Shown here: piece by piece, positions 1 to 12,966 of the stretch
How the letters are laid out: every line of letters starts with the position of its first letter
Numbering within the stretch: position 1 is the stretch's first letter
DNA from: Spodoptera frugiperda
Lineage: Eukaryota; Arthropoda; Insecta; Lepidoptera; Noctuidae
DNA: 64,000 nucleotides
Direction of reading: 5' to 3'
Assembly: GCF_023101765.2 (NCBI RefSeq)
Contig: NC_064213.1
Coordinates: 2,728,001 to 2,792,000, forward strand
The notes under the pieces: model-generated
The model's input: only the letters and a program-made list of their open reading frames with translations
Databases searched by the model: none
What the model was told of the DNA's origin: nothing
Made by a program: the position numbers and the translations under genes

Positions 1-11
1 TAAGGCCCCAG

Positions 12-1750
12 GTACGCAGGTTTTTGAAGAGATTTTGTAATAATCATGTATTGTATTTAATTGGAGGTGGAAATACGGTATTATGTCACAATTATGGACC
101 CTATTATATGAGTTAGGAAATGTATGATGACCAACAACGCATGTGTGGTTCCCTTGGTGTTGTCAGTGTCCATGAGCGGTACTGTAGGTACGACACTTAC
201 CATTGACACCCATTTGCTCATTTGCCAACTCCTATTCTATAAAATAAGTTCTGATTATGCACTAACTTTATGTTACTCTAGAGTTTAATGTAGTATTTTT
301 TTGAGGTACTGTTTTTGGGGTATATATGGATCAAAAAGGTGTAACATTGGACCATACATATAAGACCAAGGCTTTCATTCCCATCAAGTTTCACTGAAGC
401 TTAAATGAGGACATAGGATACTAGATTGAGATTAAAAATGGGATCCAATGTTACACCTTAGATCCAATTTTACAGAAAAAACTGTTATAAAATCAGTTTC
501 CCATCTACTAAAGAGGTTTGAATTGAATGCTAATTTCAAAAAATCGCTTAATGAGCCGTTGATATAGCATTAAAATATCGTTTCAGTAGATGAGAAATAT
601 AATAAAATTCACTAAATCAGCAAATTAATTTACATGCTCTGGTCAAGAAAAAATTAGCAAATAAAAACCGAACCAAAGAATAAAACATAAGTTTTAACGC
701 TGATTATGTGAGTTTTATTTTGTTAAATTTATTTATAATAATTAATATTAATTGGCTTAGATGTACGTCGTAAATGAAGCGAAGGTCAAGCAAGAAGTAG
801 TTTGTCACGGTACGCAGTGATTCGTAAGAATGTTTTTAAATTATACATGTTATACAGGATGAAATTGTGTTCTTATCTTTAAGGAAACATTATAGCCAAG
901 ATTATGAACTGCCTTGATACTAACCAAGATAGTGCCAAAAATTGCCTTCGAAATGTGTGAGCACAAAATATCCACCAGTGTTGTGGTCTACATAACGGGT
1001 TACCGGGACTCTGGCTCAAAGCAGGAGAAGGAACAGAGTGGTTTTTAGTCAATAGAGTCTGACACTCCCTCTCGCCTCACTCAGGGCAGGACGACGTCTT
1101 AAGATGATCTTCCCCCCATAAAAAATATTTTTGACACTATCTGGGTTAGCTATAGTAAAAGCTTTTCGTAATCTTAAATAGGTTCACCTTAAAGTTATGT
1201 ATTCTATTTCAGCCTGTATATTATAACTTGGTAAAGGACGGTAGGGACGATATTAAACTTTATTTATTCGTATTTTTAACGGTTTTGTACTTTTATAGAC
1301 TGTCTATAAAAGTATGTTAATAATGGTATTCTAAGTCTAAGATTCATGTGTAAAGTGTTCCTTATGTCCTATAAAGTTATTACAACAGTGATATAACAAA
1401 GTAAATCTTGTACTAGATAATATAAATAGATAATTTATGTAGAAAATAAGTTTATGTATGTATTACAATCGTTTGTACTAGATAATGTTCCATTGTTGAC
1501 TTTTCAGTAATAGTTACCAGTACCTTTTCAGCATTAGGTGAAAAGTTCTGCAACTTTTAAAACTGTTTGTGTGATGTACCTAATTATGGTAACATTATCT
1601 ATAAAACTGTATTTGTAATTTGTATATAGTTAAATAGAATATTAAAATTAACTTAAGTAGAATCTGTATATTATGTTGAGATGGGAATATAATTGGTATA
1701 GTGAGCATATTGTATTATATATTTTTCTAATGTTACTCGTATAACCACAG
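12..1750 (+). other. Probable intron of the left-edge gene
   Basis: AT-rich DNA between a possible donor at the left edge and the acceptor before 1751. It holds one family F copy at 994-1119 and an imperfect inverted pair around 340 and 450 (GGTGTAACATTGGACC against GGATCCAATGTTACACC). I see no exon in it. Confidence 0.4.
994..1119 (-). repeat. Family F repeat copy
   Basis: The GC-rich block reads GGTTACCGGGACTCTGGCTC, then AAGCAGGAGAAGG, GTGGTTTTTAGTC and ACTCCCTCTCGCCTC. It is the reverse complement of the family F ends seen at 13.9, 31.7, 38.2 and 39.0 kb. It lies in the intron of the left-edge gene. Confidence 0.8.
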
Positions 1751-2336
1751 GTGACGAATAGATCTGGCCAGGTAATTGGCAATCAGATTGTGGTGGGAGG
1801 ACTGAGTGGAGGGAGGCGTCTCGTGACTCCGCTACATATCGTGAGCAGAGACGTCAAGCCCAACCTGTCACATCTACACAAACACCATGCACGGCAACAT
1901 ACCACCAGGTAATTAGCTCGGATTAAAAAATATTATGCCATAAGTTCCTTAATCTAGAAACAAATTATTTCTTCTAAATTAATAATTATAACAAACTCCG
2001 CCCCTAAAGATAACTCACTGATGAAGTGTGTTGTAGGCTCAATTCTTACTGCACATTTAATAAAGATCAGGTAGTAGTGCTCTGTGATAAACTTGATACT
2101 TTTAAACTGCAATCCCTGACGCCTGGCAGGTAAGCAGATTATTCAAACCCATCTTGGACGCCAGTAGTGTACTATTTCAGATTTAAATAATACATTTATT
2201 TTACTTTTCTTTCTACAGTGGTGATGCAAAAGAAGTCGGTGGTCTAGTCCTGTCAGCAGGTCGGACAGGCCTCATAAAGTACGAGATCTCCCTCCCTCCC
2301 CCAACGTCAGTAGTACAAGTGCAACAACTAGACTGA
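1751..2336 (+). CDS. C-terminal exons of an unidentified gene (partial)
   Basis: Two spliced exons, 1751-1908 and 2219-2336, form one open frame ending in TGA. Exon A follows ACCACAG and ends in CCACCAG before GTAATT; exon B follows a pyrimidine tract and CTACAG. The join is phase 2 (AG|T gives Ser). The frame gives 91 residues and includes VIGNQIVVGGLSGG, a basic/His stretch (KPNLSHLHKHHARQH), then GGLVLSAGRTGLIKYEIS and a Pro/Gln-rich tail. The GLVLSAGRTGLIKYEI pattern resembles the last blade of a WD40 beta-propeller (compare S-G-x-D-G-x-I-K-x-W), but Trp and Asp are missing, so this is only a suggestion. The only open frame starts exon A in phase 0. Bases 1-11 end in CCCCAG before GTACGC and could be the end of the preceding exon. 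Upstream exons lie outside the window. I do not recognise the protein. Confidence 0.62.
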
Positions 2337-2713
2337 GTGAAGCGAGACCCAGACGAACCTATGGTCGTTTGGATGAAAAAGTGACAGTGACATGTGAAAG
2401 TGACAGTGACATTAGTGCAGTGATGTGATCCTAGTATGCTTGTACGAGATTTGAGTAGAAAAGCAATAAGTAGATTTGAGGTAATATTTGTGATAGCATT
2501 GTTGTTCTGTGTTGCAAAGTTTGGTAGTTTCTTTCTCTTTATTGTTGAGGGGTTGTTTCAGTTTCATATAGATAGGTATAAAGTAGGACATTCAAGCTAA
2601 TATATAACACTCTAGCACAAGGCAGGTTTAAGTCAATGATAAAAAGCCTGGCTATTTGTCCTCACCATTTTTACAAATGTATGAAATTCTCAACCTTCCT
2701 TTTTGGGAATAAA
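2337..2713 (+). other. 3' UTR with polyadenylation signal
   Basis: Untranslated sequence after the TGA of the left-edge gene. An early part has short direct repeats of GTGACAGTGACAT. A canonical AATAAA lies at 2708-2713 and a second near 2830. Cleavage probably follows within about 30 bases of one of these. Confidence 0.45.
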
Positions 2714-2990
2714 GTTAAAAATCTATCAAAGATGTCTTATCTAATATCATGCTTCATGCATTCGATTCACTCTTCACACAAGGTGATTCCATTGTTGAAA
2801 TAATAGCAATTAAATTATTAGCTTGCATTTAATAAAACACTGCCATATAAGCAATATAAAGAAATATTGTTGAAACAATGGAATCATAATCTTACAAACT
2901 GGGCATTAGAGTTGAGTTAAGTAGACATTAATTGTGTCAATATAAAGTGCTACTTTATTACTGGACCTTATACATAAAGGGAGTTCTGTA

Positions 2991-3120
2991 CTCTTAGTAC
3001 GATTTTGCTTTGCGTTTAATGTAATCGAAACGAGAGCGCATTCGGCGCTCTGATTGGCCGAATAAACCAACCAATCAAAGTTGCGAACGGGCTCTCGTTT
3101 CGATAGCTAAGCTAAAACTT
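2991..3120. mobile_element. Palindromic MITE (CTTAGTA family)
   Basis: Inverted halves TCGAAACGAGAGC and GCTCTCGTTTCGA flank a centre with two CCAAT-like motifs (GATTGGCCG, ACCAATCAA). The better-preserved relative at 47634-47767 shares the CTTAGTA end, the inner GAGAGCGC motif and the GATTGGCCG centre. No ORF. Non-autonomous DNA transposon is an inference from shape and copy number. Confidence 0.55.
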
Positions 3121-4186
3121 TTTCCTTTCTTTTAGAACACAATTTTGATTATAACAGTAAGTTATTGATTTATTTTATAAATTTTAAAACATCTACTGTC
3201 AATGTGCCTAATAACTACTAGTTATTGCATTTTCTAATTGTATTTCATGAAAATAATTATGCTCCCATAATTTTAACTGCAATAATTGAGTTTAGTGTAC
3301 TCTGTAGTATTGCTTTATAATGAACATAACTGATTCAATGTCTATTTATCTCAATTTAAAACTAGTTATAGTAAAGTTACTGCTCTGGATCTTGATAAAT
3401 GTTAAATTTTCTAAAATACATAATTTTGTGAATACCTAAGTACCTACTATGCTTTGACAAAATAACTATATTTATGAGAAGAATATAAATACTGAATTAT
3501 AATCAGTACAATATGATGGCAGTTAGTTTTGTGTTAAATTTTATATTATACCTTTGTTGATTATGTTTTGGGTCAGTTGTTAATATTTCAATTTATAAGT
3601 CAGTGTGTTGGGACCTTGGGGCAGTCAAAATAGTCAGGGTTCCTGTCAAGTAACGAATGCCTCTTGAGTCTTCAAATTCACAATTGAAACTTTAACTACT
3701 TACTACAAAGTGCACTTTAATTTTTGTATGTATGTATGCCTTTCTCCTTTCAGGTAGGAAAATTCCAAACAATAAGGTGTAATTTTAAAATAGTTAACCA
3801 ACAAACTAAAAGCTTATGTTGTACTTCACATAGTTCTGTTGTAACATTATTAACTAACTACTGACCTAAACTACATTTTTAATTGTTTAACTACTGATTT
3901 CTATGTCGTCTTTAGCAAATGAAAGATAGGACAATTTTTATAAGTACCAGAATTCTCGTGCAAGCTTACTAATGTATAAAAATGGTACATTTTGTATAAA
4001 GGTATGACTGAAAGCTATTTTAGTGTAAATACTGTGTACGTGCAATGCAGTTGGGTTAGGAAAATTTAATCATCTCAGTTACAAAGACATTTGGTGCCGA
4101 GGATAGTTATATTTCTGCTCTGTCATGTGTGTTTTATAGTCTATTTTTATTATTTCTGTAATTGCAATTGTTTAGAGTTGTTTTAG
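3121..4186. other. AT-rich intergenic DNA, nothing recognised
   Basis: I find no ORF with coding character, no RNA gene and no clear repeat copy. Confidence 0.5.
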
Positions 4187-5990
4187 TTGCTTTGGAACAT
4201 AAAGGTCAATGGGCAAATTGTATGGGAAAAAAACCCACGGCGGACAGAAATGAAATTATCAGGATATATTAATAAAATGGGTCTAGTTTATCATGGTAAG
4301 GGTCGCTTTCTTGTGGGATGTGGGAGTATGGAGAAAAATAAATTTATACATAATTATTTATTCGGCGTGATCAATATCCTTAACATAATTTGCATAGAGC
4401 TGAAAATTGGCATAGGCGTTAAGTACATCATTATAAACAAAATGTCAAAAATCCCCATCTATCCCATTTTAGGCAAAAAAAATATTCAAGGTCAAAAGGT
4501 CAAAATTATGTTTTTTTCTATTTTTCTCGAAAACGGTAAGTTTTATCGTACAAATATGTTCGACGGAGTTGTAGATCATACAATTTTCGACAAAAATGGT
4601 TCATCACTTTTACTCTTACGACTTTTCATTCGTGAGATATCACGCTTTTAATCAAATAAATCACAGTTTACTACAATACTCGCTACTCCCGCGCGATTTT
4701 ACCTGCTGCGCGGCTCCTGTTGATTATAGTCAATAAATAAACACAAACATATAACACAATAATAATAATTCGATTCAGGTCAAAAGTTCTTGAGATTAGC
4801 GTGTTCAAACAAACTCTTCAACTTTAAATATTAGTACTACTCCCGCATAGTTTCAGCTGCTACTCGACTCATATTGATTGTAGCGAGATGTTTTATAGCG
4901 TATTATAACTCGTATATATCTCGATAAATAGACAATTCAACACAAAAATAATAATTTGATATGAACGGAGTAGTTCTAGAGATTAGTGCGTCCAAACAAA
5001 CTATTCAGCTTAAAATAATAGTGAGACTCCTACTACCTACCTACCTACTAAAAACCTTCCTCGATAAGTGAACTATCTAAAAAATAAAAATCAATTCGCA
5101 GTAGTAGTTGTTCTGGAGATTAGCGCGTTAGGAGATTCAAACTAACTCTTTAGTTTTTTTTGTAACTTTCGTGAGACATACTAAATTAATTATTATGTTA
5201 TCGGGTTACTCACGTAATTGTTTGACGAGGAACTCCACTAGTTTAAAGCAGCGCTACAGTACATACAGCGCTACCAGTAGCAGCGCGACAATCGCCGCGT
5301 CGTGTATCGAGGAATGCTAAAAAACAAAACTACAAGAGCAAATTGAATTACTCCTTTTGTGTTTGATAGTCCATTTATTGAGGAAGATTATAATTTATGA
5401 AACATTACTTTACGCTTAATAGTAGGCGAGCATCGATGGAAACTGCGCAGAAGTATTTAGTACAAATATTTTAAGCTGAAGAATTTGTTAGAACACGCTA
5501 ATCTCTTTTATTAATTAGTCCATCAATCGACTTATGCTTATCCTATAAAACATAATGCTACGTACAATTAATAGGAGCCGAACAGAAGGTAAAACCGCGC
5601 GAGTATTATTTAAAATGTGATTTATTTAATTAAAACCGCGATATCTCACGAATGGAAAGTCGTAAAAGTAAAAGAGATGAACTATTTTTGTAGAAAATTG
5701 TATGATCTACCACTCTGTTGAACATTTTCGTACGATAAAACTTACCGTTTTCGAGAAAAATGGAAAAAACCGTAACTTTGACCTTTTGATCTTGAATATT
5801 TCTTTTAGTAAAAGTCAAATCGATGGAGATTTTTGACATTTTGTTTATAATCAAGTAATTAACATCTATTCCAATTTTCAGCTCTATTAAGCGATTTGGG
5901 AATTATGTCAAGGTTACGACTTAATTTCGTCTATTTTTGGCTCTAACTTTTTTTTCCCATGGATTTAAAAAAAAACAACTATACCTAATG
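4187..5990. mobile_element. 1.8 kb foldback structure with open-frame arms
   Basis: The outer parts of the two ends are inverted copies. 4250-4660 on + and 5990-5630 on - both read NKMSKI, then FSIFLENGKFYRT, VDHTIF, SSLLLLRL and IREISRF, with several substitutions. The left arm is open for 154 codons and the right for 74. Inside the left arm lie about three head-to-tail family E copies (about 4670-5145); a reversed family E copy lies at 5345-5610, and a MITE with TTTCGTGAGACATAC sits at the centre. It looks like a large foldback transposon or a head-to-head pair of elements. The arm peptide matches no protein I know, so I do not call it a gene. Confidence 0.6.
5158..5320. repeat. MITE copy, TTTCGTGAGACATAC family
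   Basis: It carries CTTTCGTGAGACATAC, an AT-rich run, then TTACTCACGTAATTG and GACGAGGAACTC. The same series occurs at 19455, 32298 and 44405. Here it forms the centre of the foldback structure, followed by TAGCGCTAC-like repeats (AGCGCTACAGTACATACAGC). Confidence 0.55.
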
Positions 5991-8590
5991 TTAAGTAAAT
6001 TTATACTCTTTCATTTGATATCATTTTCATTCGTGTCCGCGACCGGGTCGGATTCCGCCCAATGACCTTACAATATTATTTCCATCAATGGTATCGCCCA
6101 TTGAGTATATTACCAAACAAGGGGTGTACTTCCAGACTACATTGTTGATAATATCTATATTACTAAAAGTTTTGAAAATAGTAAAGCCCCATTGATAATA
6201 TTTTGTGATAATTAATAATAGTTATAGCTTAATATATTGTTCAAAAATTAATTACAGAAGTATTTAATGTTTGTTTCAAAGTAATTCTAATTACTCTATG
6301 TAGTTATAATTGCAGAAATTGGGGCCTTTCTATTAAAGATCGATTAACTAGTAATGTAAAAATAGTTTGTATATAAAACTCTATAAACACACATGACAAA
6401 GCTCAAATGCTCCTTAGTCAACTTTATATATATAACTAAAAAAAACTAAGCCTAAATTAAAAAAGAATGTAATTATAATGCCAATAGATTGGAAAGCTTT
6501 ATTTAATGTTTAGATGTCTGCCTTACAATAGAGCCTTAATTTTATCGTTCTTTGTAATAGATATTATAGCGACGAAAAACTACTTAATTTCGATGGCAAT
6601 AAAAAAGAAACTGATTCATTTGTGTATAATTAGTTATAAGTGAATGTTCTAAAATTTAGGACATTGGCGTGTTAAGAGACGAGGTAATAGGAACCTGTTT
6701 TTGTATAATACATAGTTGTAAGGGCAACTTACTATAGTTAGTAATCTCCTGTACATATCAAGTTTATACAACACTGAATGGCGTTTTGTAATAAAATGTA
6801 CAATCTCTATGTAGGTATGCATTTAAGTTTTTGGTCAAATGTTGTTCCGTATTTATCGAACATGTTACTGGCCGTTTAAGATATAGATAGTTCATGGAGA
6901 ATTTATTTTTCTTGCATTCGAATCATCGAATCTGTTGTTGTTTGAAAGTTACGCACATTTAGCTTAGGTGTTAACGAAGTTTTAGTAATAACTAGTTTAC
7001 TAGTAATTTTAATTTTAGTCATTTAGTTAAATATTCTCTTTACATTATGTCCTCAACAGCCACTGGCATTTCCGATGTATACGAACAACTTTTTAATTAT
7101 TATTTAGGCGTCCTGTCAATAGGCTTCTTGTAAGTACATATGAATAATCATTTTATTTCCTTTGTTTGTAGTTATGGCAGTAAGGAAGGCGTGTTATGTG
7201 CAATCAAAATTCAACATATTATAGATCTGAGGTTTTATTGGGTATTGTCGAAAACTCTTTTGATGTGACTTGGCTGAATAAGTTGTTACCTGTACCTCTA
7301 CCATGAGTTTACTACAATAGTTTTTGTTGATACTCGATAGCGAAGGCGTCAATTTTTTTGTATATCAATTTTTAGTTCCACAGGTGACCGGTAGAGACGT
7401 TGTAAATTTTGCCATACAAAAAATTTACATCGTCGCTAGCGACTATCGACAAAAATACTATTGCTTCGAACTCATGGTAAAGGTTCTTGTCATAATAATT
7501 ACAGATGTAATAGACTATTTAAAAATGGTTATTAATTTATTTGTTCAAGTTACATCATTATTGTTGATTGATGAATAAATATGGATGTAGCAATGTTGTT
7601 TAAGGTTTCCACTGTATTTAATATGTCACTGAATATTGGGAAGTAGTCATATAATAACGGAAAGTACCTAAATATAAATGGGTAATGGATTTTACTTAAT
7701 ATTGTTTTAAGTACATTTTTAATATAAAGTATTTTTTGTTTATTTTTTAAACTTATGTCCAAAAAAGTACTTAATTATTTGCTCTGGCATAGACAATTTT
7801 TTAAAGATAGATGTGGTGCGAAGTCTTCCATTACAGTGATACCATAGACAACATTGCGCCCCAAACAGAGTGACACTCGTCTATTATTTTTGGTATCTAT
7901 TCTAGTCTGTGATAAGGGAATGTTTATTACTTCTGTCCGTAACATGTCCATGGGAAAATAGAGATATAAATATATTTTATAATTAAACCGTAAAATACAT
8001 AGGATTTTACATCTACCGCAGTTATATTATTTACTTATATCTAAACTATCACATCTCAGTGAAATCTTTATATAAATATAATTCTTATTACTTCAGAGTT
8101 AGAGTGCTTTTCGTATATCAAAGGCTATTTAGTACAGTAAAAATATTGGCCTTCTGAAGAAGCAATATTAATTATAAATATTTTATTATAACTTTGGATA
8201 GCAATTTTAACTATAACTCACACAAATAGTAAAAACAATAGCGAAATAAATGTTTTCACCTCAGATTTATTATAATAAGCGATAATTTGGTTTTATTTGA
8301 GAATTTGTAAATTGAAATAAAACATGAAGCTGTAACCGATAGCCAAGTAAACAAAGGCTGAAAACAGCCGAAGATAATCTCGACGGCCACTTTTTAGTGA
8401 AAACATTACTATAAAACACACGTAGTACAAAGTTACTTGTTTTACTACGTGAAAAGACTTATTTAGTGCACATTTTTATATATTGAAATATTTCATAGCG
8501 CCAAATAATATTCCAACCTGGTGGTTGTGGCGTAGCGTGCCTTAGCGAGGCACCGTACAAAAAATTGTTTGGGGATCCTTATTTTAGGGG
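5991..8590. other. Intergenic DNA, nothing recognised
   Basis: A long AT-rich span. Two short open frames around 7.3-7.8 kb overlap on opposite strands and show no domain or signal peptide, so I treat them as chance. Confidence 0.5.
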
Positions 8591-8591
8591 G

Positions 8592-8662
8592 TAAAAATCA
8601 TCCAATTACTTCGCCCATCCTTGGGTGAGACGAGGTGTCACACTCTTACTGACGTTTGGGAA
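8592..8662 (+). repeat. Decayed family F fragment
   Basis: GGGGGTAAAAATCATCCAAT followed by a diverged CTTGGGTGAGACGAGG and ACTCTTACTGAC. This is the outer edge of family F with substitutions; the downstream half is missing. Confidence 0.6.
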
Positions 8663-9270
8663 GTTTTTATTTTTTGCCTAAGCACGTTAGGGGGCAGAAT
8701 GGCAGATACGGCGCTAGCTACGCTCCTGTCAACTATTCAGTGTGTTTCAACCAGTCTTAATCTTCCAATTTTACATGACTTCCATATAAAATAATACAAT
8801 TAGGGAATAATTTCTTCCAAAATAACGTTTTTATAAACAAATTCCGACATATTACGGACAGAAATGAGTGGCGTGGTCAGCTTATTTTATCTACGCAGTA
8901 TTATGTATAAAAAAGATCATTAAAATAAAATTGTGGTCACCCAGAGATACTACTTCCATATTTTATTATGTTTCTCTTTTAATATATGAAATAAATCTTG
9001 ACAAGTTGTTTGCCATTAACTTTCATGTAAATATTATAGTGGATATCTATAATTTTTATATTAAATGAGAATATACATACCGCAACTTTTGTTTAATTTT
9101 TTGGTACAGCCTTCATGAAGAAAATTGTTACACCATGAAGCAGATACAACGAGATGTTATAACTGAATTTCCCTATCACATTATGGCATCTTCTCTCTGT
9201 ACTTGCTTCATAATTAACACACACTTGACTAAAGAAAGTACCACTTTCGTTGATCGAATTTTTTTTATTC

Positions 9271-9583
9271 TTACGGCAAATTTCAATAACCTACCTATCT
9301 TCAGAGCCTTTAGCCAAATGGCATTTAGCGCATGTCTACTTGTAGAATAGAAAACTAAATTGTACAGGATTGACATAAATTTTGGCACTTGTCAGTGTCA
9401 TCCCCATACATTGAGTTTTCTACTCTCTCTGTCGACCAACGCTAAAGAGACATTTGGCTAGAGGCACTGATTTGCTTACTACAGATACATTTTGACATAC
9501 CTAAGCTCCATACAAAATGTGTCAAAATTGAATCTCTGGTAAGAAAATCTGAAGATCGATAGGTTATTGAAATTGGCCGTTAA
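9271..9583. mobile_element. MITE with about 35-bp inverted ends
   Basis: The left end TTACGGCAAATTTCAATAAC continues CCTACCTATCTTCAGA. The right end reads inverted as TTAACGGCCAATTTCAATAA, then CCTATCGATCTTCAGA. The internal phrase AGCTCCATACAAAATGTGTC is shared with the compact palindrome at 34324-34447. Small ORFs on both strands here lie inside the palindrome and are not genes. Confidence 0.65.
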
Positions 9584-11095
9584 TGGTCTGCAAAAACGAA
9601 TTACATAACTACTCTGTCAATTTAAATTCATAGACAGGTACTGCATGTTTATTCCTTTCCCGTATAAGCTATAACTGGTACCGTTCAGACAGTTAATACC
9701 TCTAACACTAAAAATATAAACCTGTGTCCAACGTAGTAACAAAATTACTTGACCTTGATCTTTAAGCTACTGGGTTTAAGGTTCAACGTTTTCAAATATC
9801 TCTACGAGTTCCCAGGAGAGCTGAAAGAGGTATTTTTTACCGACGAAATAAGTTTCTGAAGTGTCCCACATTCCACGGAGTGTTGTACATTTTTCAAAAC
9901 TTCGACTCGTCCATGTTCTTACTCGGGGGTGTCATAAAACCCGAGTGTATTCAGTTGTCCAAATTGTTTCGTCCTTTTAGTACGTTTCGTGAGATTGCCA
10001 CCGTTTTATGAACGATGGTAAATTGGCGCGCAGTGTACCTACGTATATCTGTTCCGAACATTGCGTCTTGCATTACGATGTATCGTTACTTAGATTGCAT
10101 GCTGCGATTGATTTTAGTTAGAGCTCTATATTTTATTTTGAGTCAGTCTTTTAAAAAATAACAATGAAAGATGGAAATCCGTTGATTTTTTTAGTTTACT
10201 CATTGGGGGCTATTGTTTTTTGCCTACTAAATGGAGCTAATCTAGCAAAAAGCTCTTTTATTCAATTGTAGTTGTAAGAATTTACCATCCAACGGTGTGA
10301 TACTAGCTAATTCACTATTGGACGAAGAAGGAGAGCTCCACACAAGTGCCATCGGGGCACATCAATGCAATTTCAATCTACTACAAGAATTACTAATGTG
10401 TAGTAGCTCAATAAGGTAAAAACATATCATTTCGAAGTATGGGTAGGTAGGCGAGTACCTATGATCTACCGCTAAATTCAACTTTCAAAGTAACCCTGGA
10501 AGGCTGTTACCAGCCCTTTTCTTTTAATGTTTAAGGTAGGTTAGGTAGGTACTTAAAGTATCCTATAGCCTGTACTAAAGTCAATTACTACCAAGAAAAC
10601 AAACTCGTAGGTATTCATCTTATTTACAGTAAATAATAGGTATCTATGCAAATCTTCAGAACGGTCAAAAGTCGAATGGAACCCAAACCGACCCCAATTC
10701 AACGCCTTCATGTAAACAACGTGATATGTTTGATGCAAAGACTTCACGAACGAAGTAAAGAGACCTTGTATAAAACCCGTAGAAGTTTTATGTGAAACTT
10801 TTTGTGGGGCACGGACGAGGGATCGTAATAGACATCGTTACGGTTGAGGACATCACCGTTTCATTGTAGTTCGTGTTGAACGGGGATGCTCTTTCTGAAT
10901 TCCTGATTAAGTTGTTGGTAGTCGGTGGTGCTGTAAACTTTATGCGTTGTTTTATCGACTGTGTGTAATATTGTGCAATTTTGCTTGTAGCGGGAACAAC
11001 AAAAGAAAATGGTAGATACCTACATGGACCTAGGTAGTTAGAACTTAGAAACCTAAGTTGCCTAGATACCTTCTATTTGACCGATTACCACATTT
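9584..11095. other. Intergenic DNA, nothing recognised
   Basis: No convincing gene, RNA or repeat copy found. Confidence 0.45.
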
Positions 11096-11222
11096 CAAAG
11101 TCAAAGTAAAATTATTTATTTCAAATTTATGTCTGACGGTTAGTCCTCTAGTAAAGCTATTTGCTCGTTCCAAAGTGTAGATTCCTATGGAGCAGAACGA
11201 GCAAGAAACTCCATAGGTTTAT
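11096..11222. repeat. Short interspersed repeat with GCTCGTTCCAAAGTGT
   Basis: It shares ATTTATTTCAA and GCTCGTTCCAAAGTGT with 37095-37200. A related inverted phrase (TTTCTTGCTCGTTCTTCTCC ... GGAACGAGCAAATAGCT) occurs at 61487-61550. Possibly the 3' tail of a LINE; the family is not identified. Confidence 0.45.
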
Positions 11223-11225
11223 TAT

Positions 11226-12195
11226 TGCTTCAGCTATGTGAGAACAATGTTACACTAATATTCAGTCAAAGTGATAGAAAAAGAAAATAACCTTGCGGGC
11301 AACAAAATGAATACAGTCAGGAGCTGACCAATCCCAGTCGACAGCGCCCGTTCACGCCCGTTAACTTTGTATAAATAAATATACTACTTCTCATTGGTTG
11401 GATCATTAGTCTCACTCATATTAACAAAATCCTATCTGTAGTATCTGTAGAAAATCCCGAAAGCAAGCAAAAAAAAACATCCCTTTCATACCCTCACTTG
11501 AAAACTCGAAAAAGTGATTAATTTCTCTGACATTATCAGTTGCAAATGTATACTCGTAAAATATTAGGTCGGTTATTCCGAATGTCTTTGTGTAAATCGA
11601 GTTAAAACAAAGGCAAAAACTTTGTATAGCTGGATGTCGAGGAAGTATGAACAAAAGAAGGGTCTCGCCTTAATGTACGCAAGGACAATCGTAATGAGAT
11701 TTTGGCGAGCGATAGCGAAATAAAACCAGGATGTAAGTACCTAATGTAGGTATTTAGATGATTTTGTTTTCTCTCGTTTGGTGCGGTGAAGTATGTAGTA
11801 AGTACAAGTACTTAAGAGTGTAGATATTACCTATATAGTTTAATAACGACATTATTATTGCCAGGAGAGAAATCATGAAAATGTAAAAATAAAAAAATAT
11901 CTCAAAAATCTGGAGATCCTAGTAAAAAAAAAAATAACCAAATCGAACCCATAAGTGCATACAAGCACTGTAAAGATATATTTCACGATTGATGGACAGG
12001 ATAAAGTGACTATGGATGAAGCTGGCCCAATTATTCAAAAGCAAATTTCTGAACATCAAACTTATGGGTTACGCAGTAGAGTTGCTTAGAGTTTGGTTTT
12101 AAATAAATGTAGTGTGAAGAATAAAAGAGAGCAGTCAAGGCGGAATGTGCTACTAGGGTCAATAGAAAAAATAATACTTATTAATAGATATGACT
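11226..12195. other. Intergenic DNA, nothing recognised
   Basis: AT-rich, with scattered short homopolymers only. Confidence 0.45.
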
Positions 12196-12396
12196 GCACG
12201 GTTGGTGCGGTGGCTGAGCAACTGGCTGCCGTGCAACGTGTAGCGGGTTCGATTCCCGCATGGAGCAATTCTTTGTGTGATCCACAATTTGTTGTTTCGG
12301 GTCTGGGTGTCATGTGTATGTGAACTTGTATGTTTGTAAACGCACCCACGACACAGGAGAAAAGCACAAAGTGTGGGGCAACGTTTAAAAAAAAAT
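12196..12396 (+). mobile_element. tRNA-derived SINE (family T)
   Basis: The head has Pol III box A-like TGGCTGAGCAACTGG and a perfect box B, GGTTCGATTCC, at 12246-12256. The unrelated body reads TGATCCACAATTTGTTGTTT and AAACGCACCCACGACACAGG, followed by an A-rich tail. Older reversed copies lie at 13055-13185 and 22735-22845. The head lacks convincing tRNA pairing around the anticodon, and the attached body marks it as a SINE rather than a tRNA gene. Confidence 0.82.
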
Positions 12397-12916
12397 TGAT
12401 TCAAGTTCAAACCTTTGAGTACCCATAGAAAACTATCGGTGGCACATCCTCTGCTAATGATACATTGCATCAGATGTAACAATTTGCCCTACATTCAGAT
12501 TACTGTTACTCCAACAAAGTATGACCTTAGAATCTAAGTAAGTACCTAAATCCTTGAATAAAATAAATTATCAACGCCTCACTGGGATATGTTATAACAA
12601 ATTGCGCACTTACATTACGGGCGATTCGGTTACGAGCCGTAATGTGTCCTTTCTTCGCGAATAAAAGGATCATACGACAATAGGCGGATAGGGAGATATC
12701 AGATCCTACGGCACTGGCGTCATTAATCACAAAAACTGCGCTTTAATGGATGACGAGCGAGTAAATGCGATCCTGGTAGAGACGCGACGAGCTTGAACTA
12801 AATTGAATGCTCCCTCCAATATGGCTGAGTCGTCTCGTTTACGTGTCGCATGTGGGAGATTGGATTTATGTCGGCTTCTCCGTTTAGCGTTCAGCTATGC
12901 GAAAATATTATGGTAA

Positions 12917-12966
12917 TTTTTTTTTGACTTCTCCCGCCTTGGGCAAAGCTAGAGGGAGTTACCTAC
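12917..12966 (+). repeat. Very short family F fragment
   Basis: TGACTTCTCCCGCCTTGGGC follows a T-run, then AGAGGGAG; the rest of the family is absent. Confidence 0.55.

Noticed and set aside
1015..1135. Coding exon in the left-edge intron because of its high GC
   Set aside because: It is a family F repeat copy.
9135..9388. Paired 70-codon ORFs on both strands
   Set aside because: They lie across a MITE end and show no coding bias.
12196..12270. tRNA gene suggested by perfect box B
   Set aside because: The head is attached to a repeated body and A-rich tail and has no convincing anticodon arm, so it is a SINE.
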